64,000 bases of DNA from Candidatus Ligilactobacillus avistercoris (GTDB taxonomy: Bacteria; Bacillota; Bacilli; Lactobacillales; Lactobacillaceae), in NCBI GenBank assembly GCA_019119415.1, contig DWXB01000003.1:1-64000 (forward strand). The letters run 5' to 3'. The position numbers were made by a program, and so were the translations under genes. Below the pieces are notes generated by a model. That model was not told the origin of the DNA and searched no databases. It was given only the letters and a program-made list of their open reading frames with translations. Below, in pieces: positions 51,467-61,229 of the stretch (its first letter is position 1; every line of letters starts with the position of its first letter).

Positions 51467-51823
51467 TTACTTATCCTGCTGATGAAGCTGGGTCAACAGC
51501 TGATCAATCCGGTTACCGTAACGCACCGAATCGTCCTGCGCAAACTTCAACTCCGGCGTCACGTAAATGCTCAGCCGGTGCCCAAGTTCACCACGAATCA
51601 GCCCGGTGGCCTTATCTAAGCCAGCCTGAACCTTCGCGGCAGTCGACGCCTTATCATCCAGAATACTGTAATAGACGGTTGCGTGCTGTAGGTCACCCGT
51701 CACGTCGACGCCCGTGACCGTCACCCCCTGAACGCGGGGATCACGCACCTTCTTTTGCAAAATATCAGTGACTTCCCGCTGAATCTCCTGGGAAAGCCGC
51801 CCAACGCGAAACTGTTGTGCCAT
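51467..51823 (-). CDS. rbfA: Ribosome-binding factor A
   Basis: A 118-residue KH-fold protein needed for 16S rRNA maturation and cold growth. FRVGRLSQEIQREVTDILQKKVRDPRV and VTGVDVTGDLQHATVYYSIL are typical, as is LGHRLSIYVTPELKFAQDDSV. It follows infB by 17 bases. Confidence 0.93.
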   Translation of the reverse strand: MAQQFRVGRLSQEIQREVTDILQKKVRDPRVQGVTVTGVDVTGDLQHATVYYSILDDKASTAAKVQAGLDKATGLIRGELGHRLSIYVTPELKFAQDDSVRYGNRIDQLLTQLHQQDK

Positions 51824-51840
51824 TTTCTCACCACCGTTTT

Positions 51841-54180
51841 CTAACGCTGGTCAACCGGGACCTCTTCCATGACGTAGGCCTCAATCTGGTCGCCAACCTT
51901 AATGTCATTGTAGTTTTCAATCATCAGCCCGCACTCGTAGCCGGCCTTAACTTCCTTCACGTCGTCCTTAAACCGCTTGAGGCTGGACAGCTGGCCGTCG
52001 TAGATAACGATGCCGTCCCGGATCAGCCGGACACCACTGTCCCGCTTGATGACCCCGTCCGTGACGTAGGAACCCGCAATCGTTCCCAGCTTGGAAACCT
52101 TGATGGTCTTGCGGACTTCGACCTGGCCGGTAACCTTTTCCTTGTAAACCGGCTCCAGCATTCCCTTCATCGCGGTTTCGACTTCATCAATGGCCTTGTA
52201 GATGACGTTGTGTAGCCGGATGTCGACGTTGCTGCTCTCCGCCTGGGCCTTGGCGAGCGGTGTTGGCCGCACGTTGAACCCAATAATGATTGCGTTGGAA
52301 GCCTCCGCCAGCGTTACGTCACTTTCATTGATGGCACCGACGGCCTGGTGAATGATGTTGACCCGTACGCCGTCCACGTCAATCTTCTGGAAACTCTGGG
52401 CGAGGGCTTCAACCGACCCCTGAACGTCGGCCTTGATGATCAGGTCGACCTTCTTCATGTCGTTTTCCTTCATTGTGTCAAACAGGTTATCAAGCGTCAC
52501 GTGGTTAACCTGGCTCCGCTCCTTCATCAGGGCGCGCTTAGCCCGTTCTTCACCGGCAGCCCGCGCCGTCTTTTCGTCGTCAAACGTGATGAAGCGGTCC
52601 CCGGATTCCGGCACATCGTTTAACCCGGTAATCTCGATTGGCATCGCCGGGGTGGCTTCCTTAACCCGCTTACCGTAAGCGTCCGTCATCGTCCGGATCC
52701 GCCCGTAGGTGTTGCCGACAACAATCGGATCCCCAACGTGCAGGGTTCCCTGCTGGACCAGCAGAGTAGCGACTGACCCGCGGCCCTTATCCAACCGCGC
52801 TTCGATTACAGACCCTGCTCCGTGCTGGTTCGGGTTGGCTTTGAGTTCAAGCATTTCGGACTCAAGCAGGATCATGTCCAGCAAGTCGTCAATGTTCTTG
52901 CCAAACTTAGCTGAGATGTTCACGAAGATCGTGTCACCACCCCAGTCTTCCGGAATCAGCTCGTACTCTGTCAGCTGTTCCATCACGTGGTCCGGGTTAG
53001 CGCCCGGCTTGTCAATCTTGTTGACCGCAACGATGATTGGCACCCCGGCAGCCTTGGAGTGGTTGATGGCCTCGATTGTCTGGGGCATCACCCCATCATC
53101 CGCAGCGACCACCAGCACGGTAATATCCGTTACGTCCGCTCCACGCGCCCGCATGTTTGTGAAGGCGGCGTGCCCCGGCGTATCAAGGAAGGTAATCGTC
53201 TTGCCGTTCCGCTTGATCTGGTAAGCCCCGATGTGCTGCGTAATCCCGCCGGCTTCTCCGGCAGTAATGTTTGAGTGCCGCAGCTTATCCAGCAGCGTCG
53301 TCTTCCCGTGGTCAACGTGGCCCATGATCGTGACAACTGGTGGCCGGTTTTCAAGGTGGTCCGTGTTCTTCTGCTCTTCCTCAAAGAACTTGTCGATATC
53401 AGAAACATCGACCTCGACCTTTTCTTCGGCCTTAATCCCGTACTCATCGGCCAGAATCTCAATCGTATCCTTGTCCAATGATTGGTTTTGGTTAACCATT
53501 ACCCCGAGCATGAACAGCTTCTTGATAATTTCGGCTGGTTCCCGGTGGATCTTCTTGGCGATGTCCGCCACGTTCATTCCGACCGTGTAAACGAGTGTGT
53601 CCGGTAACGGCTTATTCTTCCGTGGTGTTGCCGGCTGCTTCTTTTGCTGCTTACGGAACTTCTTGTTCTTCCGGTTCTTCTTGCTAAAACGGTTCTGGTT
53701 ATTGCCAAAACGACGGTTATTATTCCCCGTCCGCTTCCCGTTCTGCTTAAACTTCCGGTCATTCTGCCGGTCCCGGTTTGAGCGGCCGTAACTGCTCTCC
53801 TCTTCGCCCTGTTGCCGACTCTTCCGCGCACTTGCATTTGCCTGCGGCCGTTTCTTCTGGGCAGCTTGGGGTGCTGGTTTGCCGCTTTTGTTACTGGGCT
53901 TAGCGGCTGGTTTCTTCTTGGCCGCTTTCGGCTGGGAGTTAGCGGGCTTTTTCGTTGCCTTCTTGGCAGCCGGCTTAACAGCTTTCTTCTTAGCAATCGG
54001 GTTAGCTTTCTTCTGCTTAGCAGCGGGCTTCATGGCCGTCCGGATCCGCTGTTCCTCATCTGGGGTCACGGCTGACATGTGGTTGCCCACCTTAATTCCC
54101 TGGGCCTTAGCTGCCTGCAAGACTTCCTTACTTGCAACGTTAAGTTCCTTCGCTAGTTCGTAAATCCGTTTCTTACTCAT
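51841..54180 (-). CDS. infB: Translation initiation factor IF-2
   Basis: A 779-residue GTPase that delivers initiator tRNA. The N-terminal IF2N motif is [22 protein letters not shown], followed by a long Lys/Ala/Gln/Asn-rich disordered part (about 50-195) and a second IF2N ([23 protein letters not shown]). The G domain has [20 protein letters not shown] and [11 protein letters not shown]-terminal domains bind the tRNA. It is the fifth gene of the rimP operon. Confidence 0.96.
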   Translation of the reverse strand: MSKKRIYELAKELNVASKEVLQAAKAQGIKVGNHMSAVTPDEEQRIRTAMKPAAKQKKANPIAKKKAVKPAAKKATKKPANSQPKAAKKKPAAKPSNKSGKPAPQAAQKKRPQANASARKSRQQGEEESSYGRSNRDRQNDRKFKQNGKRTGNNNRRFGNNQNRFSKKNRKNKKFRKQQKKQPATPRKNKPLPDTLVYTVGMNVADIAKKIHREPAEIIKKLFMLGVMVNQNQSLDKDTIEILADEYGIKAEEKVEVDVSDIDKFFEEEQKNTDHLENRPPVVTIMGHVDHGKTTLLDKLRHSNITAGEAGGITQHIGAYQIKRNGKTITFLDTPGHAAFTNMRARGADVTDITVLVVAADDGVMPQTIEAINHSKAAGVPIIVAVNKIDKPGANPDHVMEQLTEYELIPEDWGGDTIFVNISAKFGKNIDDLLDMILLESEMLELKANPNQHGAGSVIEARLDKGRGSVATLLVQQGTLHVGDPIVVGNTYGRIRTMTDAYGKRVKEATPAMPIEITGLNDVPESGDRFITFDDEKTARAAGEERAKRALMKERSQVNHVTLDNLFDTMKENDMKKVDLIIKADVQGSVEALAQSFQKIDVDGVRVNIIHQAVGAINESDVTLAEASNAIIIGFNVRPTPLAKAQAESSNVDIRLHNVIYKAIDEVETAMKGMLEPVYKEKVTGQVEVRKTIKVSKLGTIAGSYVTDGVIKRDSGVRLIRDGIVIYDGQLSSLKRFKDDVKEVKAGYECGLMIENYNDIKVGDQIEAYVMEEVPVDQR

Positions 54181-54268
54181 AACTTCACTCTCCCTTTCAT
54201 CCCGCTTTCAGGTGTGGATAGTCAGATTTACCCACTGCGGTTATTCCCTGTAATTAATAGGAGTAGTC

Positions 54269-54586
54269 TTAATTCTGGTTTGTGGCCTGTTGGGCAAGGA
54301 CCGTAATCTTCTTCGCAAACCCCGCATCGTCAACCGCAACGACGCTACGTTGCTGGCCGATTGCTGCGCTCAGTTCTGCCTGGGTTAGCGGGGTAACCAG
54401 CGGAATCCCGAAACTGCGGCACTTATCTGCCACCGTTTTCTTCGTCCGGCTACCGCAATCACTCGCAAGCACAACCAAAAACGTTGCGTGCGCCCGGACC
54501 CGGGTTAACACCTGGTTGGTCCCCGTGGTTAACTTCCGGGCACGCCGGGCTAACCCCAAAAGGCCGCTAATCTGATTACTTAGCAT
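54269..54586 (-). CDS. ylxQ: L7Ae-family ribosomal-like protein YlxQ
   Basis: A 105-residue protein with the L7Ae/L30e fold: ISGLLGLARRARKLTTGTNQVL and VLASDCGSRTKKTVADKC…PLVTPLTQAELSAAIG. It probably binds kink-turn RNA; the role is unproven. The ATG at 54586 lies inside the end of the preceding gene (an 11-base overlap), showing translational coupling. Confidence 0.88.
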   Translation of the reverse strand: MLSNQISGLLGLARRARKLTTGTNQVLTRVRAHATFLVVLASDCGSRTKKTVADKCRSFGIPLVTPLTQAELSAAIGQQRSVVAVDDAGFAKKITVLAQQATNQN

Positions 54587-54875
54587 CACCAAACAGTTCT
54601 TTCCGGGCAACCTGGTGGTCAACGTATGCGACCAGTTCATCGTAAAATTCCGGGGCAATTTTTACCCCAAATGCCCGGTCAAACGTCCGCTCGGCCTGCG
54701 CCTTCTTCGCCACATCAACATCCAACGCAATGTATGCTCCCCGGCCGTTTTTCTTGCCGGTCGGATCAATGCTGACCTCGCCTTCCTTGTTGCGGACCAC
54801 CCGTACAAGTTCCTTCTTCGGCCACATTGTTCCGGTCACAATGTCCTTGCGCATTGGCACCTTCCGTTGTCCCAT
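54576..54875 (-). CDS. rnpM: YlxR/RnpM RNA-binding protein
   Basis: A 99-residue member of the YlxR family (DUF448), with RKVPMRKDIVTGTMWPKKELVRVVRN and GRGAYI. Recent work on the Bacillus homologue links it to RNase P control (RnpM). It lies between nusA and ylxQ, the standard order in Firmicutes. Confidence 0.9.
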   Translation of the reverse strand: MGQRKVPMRKDIVTGTMWPKKELVRVVRNKEGEVSIDPTGKKNGRGAYIALDVDVAKKAQAERTFDRAFGVKIAPEFYDELVAYVDHQVARKELFGDAK

Positions 54876-54877
54876 TG

Positions 54878-56047
54878 CTAGTCCTCCTGTTCGTCGGCAT
54901 CAGTGGTGTCCGCAGCAGGTTCGCCTTCAATGGGCGCCTCGTCCTGCACACTAACCTCAGCTTCTTCGTCAAGAGGTTCTTCTGGAGCTAAGGCCGCCTG
55001 GGCGTCGAGCTCTGCCATTTCTTCTTCGGACTTAATGTCGATCTTGTATCCCGTTAACTGGGCGGCAAGCCGAACGTTTTGCCCGCGCTTCCCAATTGCG
55101 AGGGATAATTCGTCTTCCGGAACCACGACCGTGCATGCGCGGTCATTTTCCGGATCAAACCGCACTTCTAAGACGTCCGCCGGGTTAAGGGCGTTGGCAA
55201 TGAATTCCGCCGGGTCTTCACTCCACTGCACAATGTCCATGTTTTCACCATGGAGTTCGTTAACGATTCCCTGAACCCGCTGGCCCCGGGGGCCAACACA
55301 CGTTCCAACTGGGTCGATATTCGGGTCGTTTGACCAAACGGCCACCTTCGCACGGTCACCGGCTTCACGGGAAACGGCCTTGATTTCAACCGTCCCGTCA
55401 AAGATTTCCGGGACTTCCTGTTCAAACAGCCGCTTCAGCAGGTCCGGGTGCGCCCGGCTGACAAATACCTGCGGCCCCCGCGTGGCGTTGTCAACCTTGT
55501 AGATGTACACCTTAATCTTATCGTGGGAGTTGTACTGTTCGCCAGGAATTTGGTCGCGGCGGGACATTACCGCCTCGACGTCGCCCAGGTTAACGTAAAT
55601 AAACCGGTAATCCTGCCGTTCAATCTCCCCCGTTACGATTTCGTGCTCGTACTGGATGTATTCGTTGTAAATCTTCTCCCGTTCAGCTTCCCGCACACGC
55701 TGGAGGATCACCTGCTTGGCAGTCTGTGCGGCAATCCGGCCGAAGTTGCCTGGGGTGACCTCAAACTTAATCGTGTCGCCCAGTTCGTATGCCTTGTTAA
55801 TGTCTAAGGCATCCTTTAAGCTCACTTCAAGCTGAGGATCAGCCACCTCGTCAACGACCGTTTTCACGGCGTAAACGTGAACGTTCCCCTTCTTTTCGTC
55901 AAAGTCGACCGCCACGTTCTGGGCCTGACCATAGTTCCGCTTGTATGCTGAACTTAACGCCGCTTCCAGGGCGTCGATTACGATTTCCCGCTTAACGCCC
56001 TTTTCCTTTTCTAAGACGTCGAGCGCGTCTAGTAATTCTTTACTCAC
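54878..56047 (-). CDS. nusA: Transcription termination/antitermination factor NusA
   Basis: A 389-residue protein: N-terminal RNA polymerase-binding domain, S1 domain (about 135-200, TGEIERQDYRFIYVNLG…AVMSRRDQIPGE), and two KH domains (GTCVGPRGQRVQGIVNEL; LSLAIGKRGQNVRLAAQLTGYKIDI). An acidic tail ends it. It lacks the extra C-terminal repeats of enteric NusA, as usual in Gram-positives. The start is GTG behind GAGGAG. Confidence 0.96.
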   Translation of the reverse strand: MSKELLDALDVLEKEKGVKREIVIDALEAALSSAYKRNYGQAQNVAVDFDEKKGNVHVYAVKTVVDEVADPQLEVSLKDALDINKAYELGDTIKFEVTPGNFGRIAAQTAKQVILQRVREAEREKIYNEYIQYEHEIVTGEIERQDYRFIYVNLGDVEAVMSRRDQIPGEQYNSHDKIKVYIYKVDNATRGPQVFVSRAHPDLLKRLFEQEVPEIFDGTVEIKAVSREAGDRAKVAVWSNDPNIDPVGTCVGPRGQRVQGIVNELHGENMDIVQWSEDPAEFIANALNPADVLEVRFDPENDRACTVVVPEDELSLAIGKRGQNVRLAAQLTGYKIDIKSEEEMAELDAQAALAPEEPLDEEAEVSVQDEAPIEGEPAADTTDADEQED

Positions 56048-56069
56048 TGCTACTCCTCTTTTCTCGGTA

Positions 56070-56546
56070 TTAAAACTTAATTGCTAGGCGGGCCTGAGCA
56101 ACCTGGGTCCGCGGAATAACGATTGTCTTGGTGCGCGCCTTATCGGCGTATTCCATGGTTAACTCCGTTGGGGTTACCTTGGTTAGCGTTCCTTCATAAA
56201 CCTTTTTCCCGTTAAGTTGCTGGTACAAAGATACATGAACGTACTCACCAACCGCCCGTTCATAGTCCCGCTCCTTCTTTAACGGCCGTTCAGCCCCGGG
56301 AGACGAAACTTCCAGGTAATATGCCTGCGGAATCGGGTCGGGATCACACTCGTCTAGCTGCTCGCTTAACTGGTCACTCACCAGGGCACATTCCTCAATG
56401 TTAATTCCCCCCGGTTTATCAATGAAGACCCGGAGATACCAACCCTTTCCCTCCTTAACGAACTCAACGTTAACGAGTTCGAAGTGGTGGACGTCCAGGA
56501 TGGGGGTAACCAGCTCCGTGACCGTTTCAACAACACTCTTGCTCAC
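56070..56546 (-). CDS. rimP: Ribosome maturation factor RimP
   Basis: A 158-residue protein for 30S maturation. [27 protein letters not shown] and [34 protein letters not shown] are conserved. GTG at 56546 is chosen for the GGAGG just upstream; the longer frame to 56597 would run back through the leader hairpin. First gene of the operon. Confidence 0.93.
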   Translation of the reverse strand: MSKSVVETVTELVTPILDVHHFELVNVEFVKEGKGWYLRVFIDKPGGINIEECALVSDQLSEQLDECDPDPIPQAYYLEVSSPGAERPLKKERDYERAVGEYVHVSLYQQLNGKKVYEGTLTKVTPTELTMEYADKARTKTIVIPRTQVAQARLAIKF

Positions 56547-56582
56547 AATGACCCTCCTTTGCCTAAGATTACTCGCCGCATT

Positions 56583-56609
56583 AAAAAGAGCGAGCATCGC
56601 TGCTCACTC
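56583..56609 (-). terminator. Intrinsic terminator in the rimP-nusA leader (possible attenuator)
   Basis: On the minus strand an 8-bp stem GAGTGAGC / GCTCGCTC (one G-U) with a 6-base loop is followed by TTTTT. It lies between the operon promoter and the rimP start, so it would stop transcription early. Flanking segments (TAAGA-CTCG before, CGAG-TAA-TCTTA after) could pair with each other. Confidence 0.65.
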
Positions 56610-56634
56610 CACTACGAGTCTTAAAAACACCACT

Positions 56635-56663
56635 AATATATCATAAATTCAGATTACCGGCAA
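56635..56663 (-). promoter_or_regulatory. rimP-nusA-infB operon promoter
   Basis: TTGCCG (56658-56663), a 17-base spacer and TATATT (56635-56640) on the minus strand. Transcription would start about 80 bases before rimP and pass through the leader hairpin. Confidence 0.7.
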
Positions 56664-56729
56664 CCTTCATGAAACACCACCAGGAAAAAGTCCTTCCTTC
56701 CGGTGATAATTATCATTTTAGACTTGGCA

Positions 56730-56750
56730 GTCAAAAACGGCAGGCCGTTC
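56730..56750 (-). terminator. Terminator after purB
   Basis: A short hairpin AACGG-(4-base loop)-CCGTT followed by TTTTTG on the minus strand, about 30 bases past the purB stop. Confidence 0.6.
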
Positions 56751-56776
56751 CATTACAGTCCCACCGTTTTACTTAA

Positions 56777-58075
56777 TTACTCATCTAATCCTACCCGGGC
56801 AAAGATTTCGTCCACGTGGCGGAGGTGCCAGTGATAATCAAACGCATCGTCCAACTCGGCGGTCGAAAGCCGGTCCGTAATCGCCGGGTCCGCCTCCAAC
56901 AACGGCCGGAACGGTACCTTTTCGGCCCATGCCTTCGCCGTCTTCGGCTGAATCGTGTCGTACGCTTCCTCCCGGCTCATGCCCTTTTCAACCAGCTTGT
57001 TAAGCACGCGCCCACTGTAAATCAACCCCAGCGTCTGGTCCATATTGGCCTTCATTCGCTCCGGGAAGACGTCCAGGTTAGCCAGGATCTTGCCGAACCG
57101 GTGAAGCATGTAGTCCAACAGTGCGGTCGTGTCCGGTAAGATCATCCGTTCAGCGGAGGAGTGGGAAATATCACGCTCGTGCCACAAAGCAACGTCCTCG
57201 AAGGCCGTCACCATATGCCCCCGAATGACCCGGGCACACCCACAGATGTTTTCTGACCCAATTGGATTGCGCTTATGCGGCATTGCCGACGACCCCTTCT
57301 GGCCCTTCGCAAAGTGTTCTTCCACCTCGTGAATCTCGGTCCGCTGAAGACTCCGGATTTCCGTCGCAAAGTTTTCCAGGCTCGTCGCAATCAGCGCCAT
57401 GGCTGCCAGGTACTCCGCGTGTAGGTCCCGGGGAAGCACCTGACTCGAAACGTCCTGGGCCCGGATTCCGAGTTTTTCACAGACGTACTGCTCAACCCGC
57501 GGGTCAATGTTAGCAAACGTCCCGACAGCCCCGCTGATCTTACCGGCTTCCACCCCGGCAGCGGCGTGCTCAAACCGCTCGATATCCCGGTTAATTTCCG
57601 CATACCAGCGGGCTAGTTTCAACCCGAACGTCGTTGGTTCAGCGTGCACCCCGTGCGTCCGGCCCATCATAACCGTGTGCTTGTACTTCTTGGCCTGCCG
57701 GGCAACGATGTCCCGGAACTCCTGCAAGTCGGCCCGCAACAGGTCGTTAACCTGCTTCAGCTGGTACCCCTGGGCGGTATCCACAACGTCCGTACTCGTC
57801 AGTCCGTAGTGAACCCACTTCTTTTCTGGTCCCAGTGACTCCGAAAGGCACCGGGTAAACGCAATCACGTCATGCTTTGTAACGGCCTCAATCTCCTGAA
57901 TCCGCTGAACGTCAAACTTAGCGTTCTTCTTCAGCTTTTCCACGTCGGCAGCTGGGATTTTGCCCAACTTAGCCCACGCTTCGTCCGCTGCCAACTCAAC
58001 GGCTAACCAGCACTCGTACTTCTTTTCATCCGTCCATAACCGCCCCATTTCCGGGCGGGTGTAGCGATCAATCAT
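56777..58075 (-). CDS. purB: Adenylosuccinate lyase
   Basis: A 432-residue fumarase/aspartase-superfamily enzyme acting twice in purine synthesis (SAICAR and adenylosuccinate cleavage). The signature [17 protein letters not shown] holds the catalytic serine; [14 protein letters not shown] and [20 protein letters not shown] form the rest of the site. The gene follows purK by 18 bases in a purE-purK-purB unit. Confidence 0.96.
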   Translation of the reverse strand: MIDRYTRPEMGRLWTDEKKYECWLAVELAADEAWAKLGKIPAADVEKLKKNAKFDVQRIQEIEAVTKHDVIAFTRCLSESLGPEKKWVHYGLTSTDVVDTAQGYQLKQVNDLLRADLQEFRDIVARQAKKYKHTVMMGRTHGVHAEPTTFGLKLARWYAEINRDIERFEHAAAGVEAGKISGAVGTFANIDPRVEQYVCEKLGIRAQDVSSQVLPRDLHAEYLAAMALIATSLENFATEIRSLQRTEIHEVEEHFAKGQKGSSAMPHKRNPIGSENICGCARVIRGHMVTAFEDVALWHERDISHSSAERMILPDTTALLDYMLHRFGKILANLDVFPERMKANMDQTLGLIYSGRVLNKLVEKGMSREEAYDTIQPKTAKAWAEKVPFRPLLEADPAITDRLSTAELDDAFDYHWHLRHVDEIFARVGLDE

Positions 58076-58093
58076 CCTTGTTCCCCTTTTCTG

Positions 58094-59227
58094 TTATTGT
58101 TCTTCCTGCCAAACGCCCGTTGCGTCAATCTCCGCTAACGTTGCCGCAACATCATCCGTCAACACCGTCACGTGCCCCATCTTCCGGTCACGCCGCACTT
58201 CGGCCTTCCCGTAATCGTGGAAGTGCCACTGCGGCTTGGTGGCGATTAGGCGCCGCACTCCTTCAACGTGCTGACCCAACACATTAACCATCACGACCGG
58301 TTGCAGCAGGTGGACCTCTGGCATCGGCCAGTCACAGATTGCCCGGTTGTGCACGGCAAACTGTGAGAAATCACACGCCTCAATCGAGTAATGGCCCGAA
58401 TTATGCGGCCGCGGCGCTAGTTCGTTAACGTAGACGTGACCGTCCTTTCCCATGAACATCTCAACCCCGAGGATGCCGCACAGATTCAACTTTGCGGCGA
58501 TTATCCGGGCAACCTGCGTCGCTTCATCCCGCAGTGCTGGGCTAATCCGGGCAGGAACGATACTTTCGTGCAGAATGTGGTTTCGGTGGATGTTCTCACT
58601 TGCCGGAAAAACGGTGACTTCCCCGGAAACACTGCGCCCCACCATCACCGAACACTCGCAGGTAAAGGCAACCATCTGTTCTAAAATACACTGCCCTGTC
58701 ACGAGGATTTCACGTACGACCGGTAAATCCAGGTCAGCGACCGTCCGCAACGTCACCTGCCCCTTTCCGTCGTAGCCCCCCTCACAGGTCTTGAGGATGG
58801 CAGGCAAACCAATGGTCGCCACTGCCTGACGCAACTCATCCGCCGAATTGACCGGGGCAAACGCCGCTGTCCGCAACCCGCTATCCCGCAGGAAGGTCTT
58901 TTCCCGAATCCGGTCCTTTGTAATCCGGAGCAGTTCAGTTCCCTGCGGAATGCTTACCCGGTCACTCACCGCTTCAAGGGCAGCCAAATCAACATTTTCA
59001 AACTCGTACGTAAGGACATCAGCCTGCGTTGCCAGTCGTTCAATGGCGTCCCGATCACCGTACGGGGCGACAATCTGTTCGTCAGCTGCCTGGGCTGCCG
59101 GGCAAGCGGGCGTAGGATCTAAAATAACCACCTTAAAGCCCGCCTGCTTGGCCGCAAACGTCAACATTTGCCCCAACTGGCCACCACCAATAATGCCAAT
59201 TGTCTGTCCAGGGAGAATCCTAGTCAA
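58094..59227 (-). CDS. purK: N5-carboxyaminoimidazole ribonucleotide synthase
   Basis: A 377-residue ATP-grasp enzyme that carboxylates AIR at N5. It has IGIIGGGQLGQML at the N terminus, CEGGYDGKGQVTLR (ATP loop), EQMVAFTCECSVMVGR and VYVNELAPRPHNSGHYSIEAC. The TTG start at 59227 is six bases after a GAGG site and overlaps the purE stop; GTG at 59239 is the alternative. Confidence 0.92.
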   Translation of the reverse strand: MTRILPGQTIGIIGGGQLGQMLTFAAKQAGFKVVILDPTPACPAAQAADEQIVAPYGDRDAIERLATQADVLTYEFENVDLAALEAVSDRVSIPQGTELLRITKDRIREKTFLRDSGLRTAAFAPVNSADELRQAVATIGLPAILKTCEGGYDGKGQVTLRTVADLDLPVVREILVTGQCILEQMVAFTCECSVMVGRSVSGEVTVFPASENIHRNHILHESIVPARISPALRDEATQVARIIAAKLNLCGILGVEMFMGKDGHVYVNELAPRPHNSGHYSIEACDFSQFAVHNRAICDWPMPEVHLLQPVVMVNVLGQHVEGVRRLIATKPQWHFHDYGKAEVRRDRKMGHVTVLTDDVAATLAEIDATGVWQEEQ

Positions 59228-59708
59228 GGTGCGCCTCACTTTCTACCGCCATATCGTGCATCTGCTGACGGTAATCCTGCAGCTTCTGGGAAATGCCAGC
59301 GTTCGTTGTCCCGAGAATTTCTAGGGCAAGTAACGCCGCGTTCTTGGCCCCCGCCGTCCCAATCGCTGTGGTCGCAACCGGCACGCCCGCAGGCATCTGA
59401 ACAATTGAAAGGAGGGAATCCATTCCACTTAATGCGTGGGTTTGAACCGGCACCCCAATGACCGGAAGAACGGTATTGGCCGCCAGCATCCCCGGCAAAT
59501 GGGCAGCGCCCCCAGCACCCGCAATAATCACCTTTAACCCTTTATCCGCCGCATTCTGCGCAAAGGCGAACATTTCTTGCGGCATCCGGTGGGCGGAAAT
59601 CACGTGCTTGGTGTACGCGACCCCAAACTCATCTAAAATCGTAGCGGCCTCCTTCATTGTCGGCCAATCTGACGAACTTCCCATGACAATACTAATCTCT
59701 GCACTCAT
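59220..59708 (-). CDS. purE: N5-CAIR mutase
   Basis: A 162-residue enzyme that moves the carboxyl group from N5 to C4. The active site SSSDWPTMKEAATILDEFG, SAHRMPQ and the later GAGGAAHLPGMLAA and MPAGVPVATTAIG are conserved (class I PurE). AAGGAGG precedes the ATG. PurBox-like sites lie upstream. Confidence 0.95.
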   Translation of the reverse strand: MSAEISIVMGSSSDWPTMKEAATILDEFGVAYTKHVISAHRMPQEMFAFAQNAADKGLKVIIAGAGGAAHLPGMLAANTVLPVIGVPVQTHALSGMDSLLSIVQMPAGVPVATTAIGTAGAKNAALLALEILGTTNAGISQKLQDYRQQMHDMAVESEAHLD

Positions 59709-59764
59709 GGTAATCCCTCCTTACTTACCATAAGAATAGCAATCAGTCCTGGTAAAGTCAATCA

Positions 59765-59820
59765 AAAGTCGAACATTATTTGCGGTAATTCGGATATTAT
59801 TTGCACTTTGTTCGGGCTAT
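59765..59820 (-). promoter_or_regulatory. PurBox-like cluster upstream of purE
   Basis: Three PurR-box-like cores fall within 55 bases: CGAACATT (59770-59777, plus strand), ATCCGAAT (59788-59795, read on minus) and CCCGAAC (59810-59816, read on minus). The first two face each other about 15 bases apart, near the spacing known for Bacillus PurR sites. The flanks match the consensus only in part. PurR control of purEKB is inferred. Confidence 0.6.
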
Positions 59821-59864
59821 TATGAACAATCTTCGCGAATCACCCGCAATTTCCCCAGGCATAC

Positions 59865-59897
59865 AAAAAGACCCCCATCCTAACATGGATAGGGGTC
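59865..59897 (-). terminator. Terminator of the type VII lipase operon
   Basis: Stem GACCCC-c-ATCC / GGAT-a-GGGGTC, followed on the minus strand by TTTTTG. It lies about 60 bases after the lipase stop. Confidence 0.85.
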
Positions 59898-59955
59898 ATC
59901 TGTTTTGAAGACTAAAAGAATTGCGAATATGATAGAAGATACAACACTTATCTAA

Positions 59956-61206
59956 TTACCTTACGTTAAATAATTGTGATGGACTGGTTAATGTTCCCAT
60001 CCGAGCGGCATTAGCGTTATCCGTGTCCCCAATTTCGTTCGCTGCCATATTTAAATCACGTGTATATTCAAAAGTCTGCGATGCTGCTGTTTTCAATTCA
60101 TCTGCTCGGCGGTCTAACTTTCGACATGGCTCTGTTACATACTTGTGGTACGTATAGCCAACATCATGAAAGGTATCAACAATTTCCCCTTCAGATAAGT
60201 CAGGAGCGACCGCTTCGGCACTCTTTTTAGCAGTTCGATATTCAGTTGGAAGTGAAGCATCTACACCCTTAACTAATACGCTAGCAGTACTTTCAGCAGC
60301 CGACATCGCTCCACTAATGAGCGCAGCCTCTCGCTCAATTGCAGCTAAATCGCCACCTACATTATCCGGAACGCATGGATTACCTGACATCTTTGATAAT
60401 TCACCATACGATACTAAGGCCAAGCACAAACCAAGGGCCCCCGCTCCCGCTTTCCCCGCTTTAGTATCTAAAGAAAGTCGCTTCACTTCTTTACAATGCA
60501 ACAGCTTTCCATGACGGAAGTGATAGCCACCCCACATGTGTTCACCCACGAGTCCCTTAGATTTACCAGGGCTAATAATTTCCATTAGGTGGCCGGTATG
60601 ACTATACAAAGCATATCCTATCCCAACCATATCCTTAGTATCGATGTACGTATATGTTCTTTTACTAAGCCGTTTTGCATTTTTAAGCTGTTCAGGGGTT
60701 AACGTATTGGCCATATTAGGAGACTCATAACACCTGATAGCCTCAATCCGGCCTATATCCTTAGCATCACACCCCGCAGCGTACGCAGAACTACCACCAT
60801 ATGAATGACCGGTCACCACAAATTTTGCATTTTTATACCGGGCCATTTCCTTATTCAGGATACGCCCTGCATCTTGAAAGCCCTCCGGCTGCCCCTTAAT
60901 TCCTAAAACTTGGTGTTCCGCCCCCACAAGGTCGTTTGTCCAATCAGCCGGACCATTTCCTTTAGTGCTCAACGGGTTATCTGACCCCCGATAAATTACC
61001 GCAACATGGTGGACATGACTGGGCGAAAGATGTGCTTCACTTTTTGGAACAACTACGTAGGCCTCGACACCGTCGGGCTGTTTGATTACTGACTTAATAT
61101 AAAGCTTATGCCCTGCAACTCCGTGAGATCCAGTACCGTAATTTTTATATGGCAAATCCGCCAATTGCTTATTATCTAAATCTGAATATTTTTCCCAATA
61201 CCCCAT
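59956..61206 (-). CDS. Putative type VII-secreted lipase toxin (reverse domain order, TslA-like)
   Basis: A 416-residue protein. The N-terminal half (about 1-255) is an alpha/beta hydrolase of the lipase type: HHVAVIYRGSD (oxyanion strand), WTNDL, and nucleophile elbow VVTGHSYGGSS with Ser135. The C-terminal 130 residues are helical, from AAIEREAALISGAMSAAEST to the end, and no signal peptide is visible. Family knowledge: S. aureus TslA has the same order, lipase first and an LXG-like targeting region last. The neighbours (EssC, small helical proteins, membrane immunity candidate) fit this reading. Lipase fold is clear; secretion and toxicity are inferred. The last 48 residues recur in the decayed copy at 62007-62161. 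Base composition is lower in GC than the housekeeping genes. Confidence 0.75.
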   Translation of the reverse strand: MGYWEKYSDLDNKQLADLPYKNYGTGSHGVAGHKLYIKSVIKQPDGVEAYVVVPKSEAHLSPSHVHHVAVIYRGSDNPLSTKGNGPADWTNDLVGAEHQVLGIKGQPEGFQDAGRILNKEMARYKNAKFVVTGHSYGGSSAYAAGCDAKDIGRIEAIRCYESPNMANTLTPEQLKNAKRLSKRTYTYIDTKDMVGIGYALYSHTGHLMEIISPGKSKGLVGEHMWGGYHFRHGKLLHCKEVKRLSLDTKAGKAGAGALGLCLALVSYGELSKMSGNPCVPDNVGGDLAAIEREAALISGAMSAAESTASVLVKGVDASLPTEYRTAKKSAEAVAPDLSEGEIVDTFHDVGYTYHKYVTEPCRKLDRRADELKTAASQTFEYTRDLNMAANEIGDTDNANAARMGTLTSPSQLFNVR

Positions 61207-61229
61207 TTAAGTCGCTCCTTTCGATTTAA

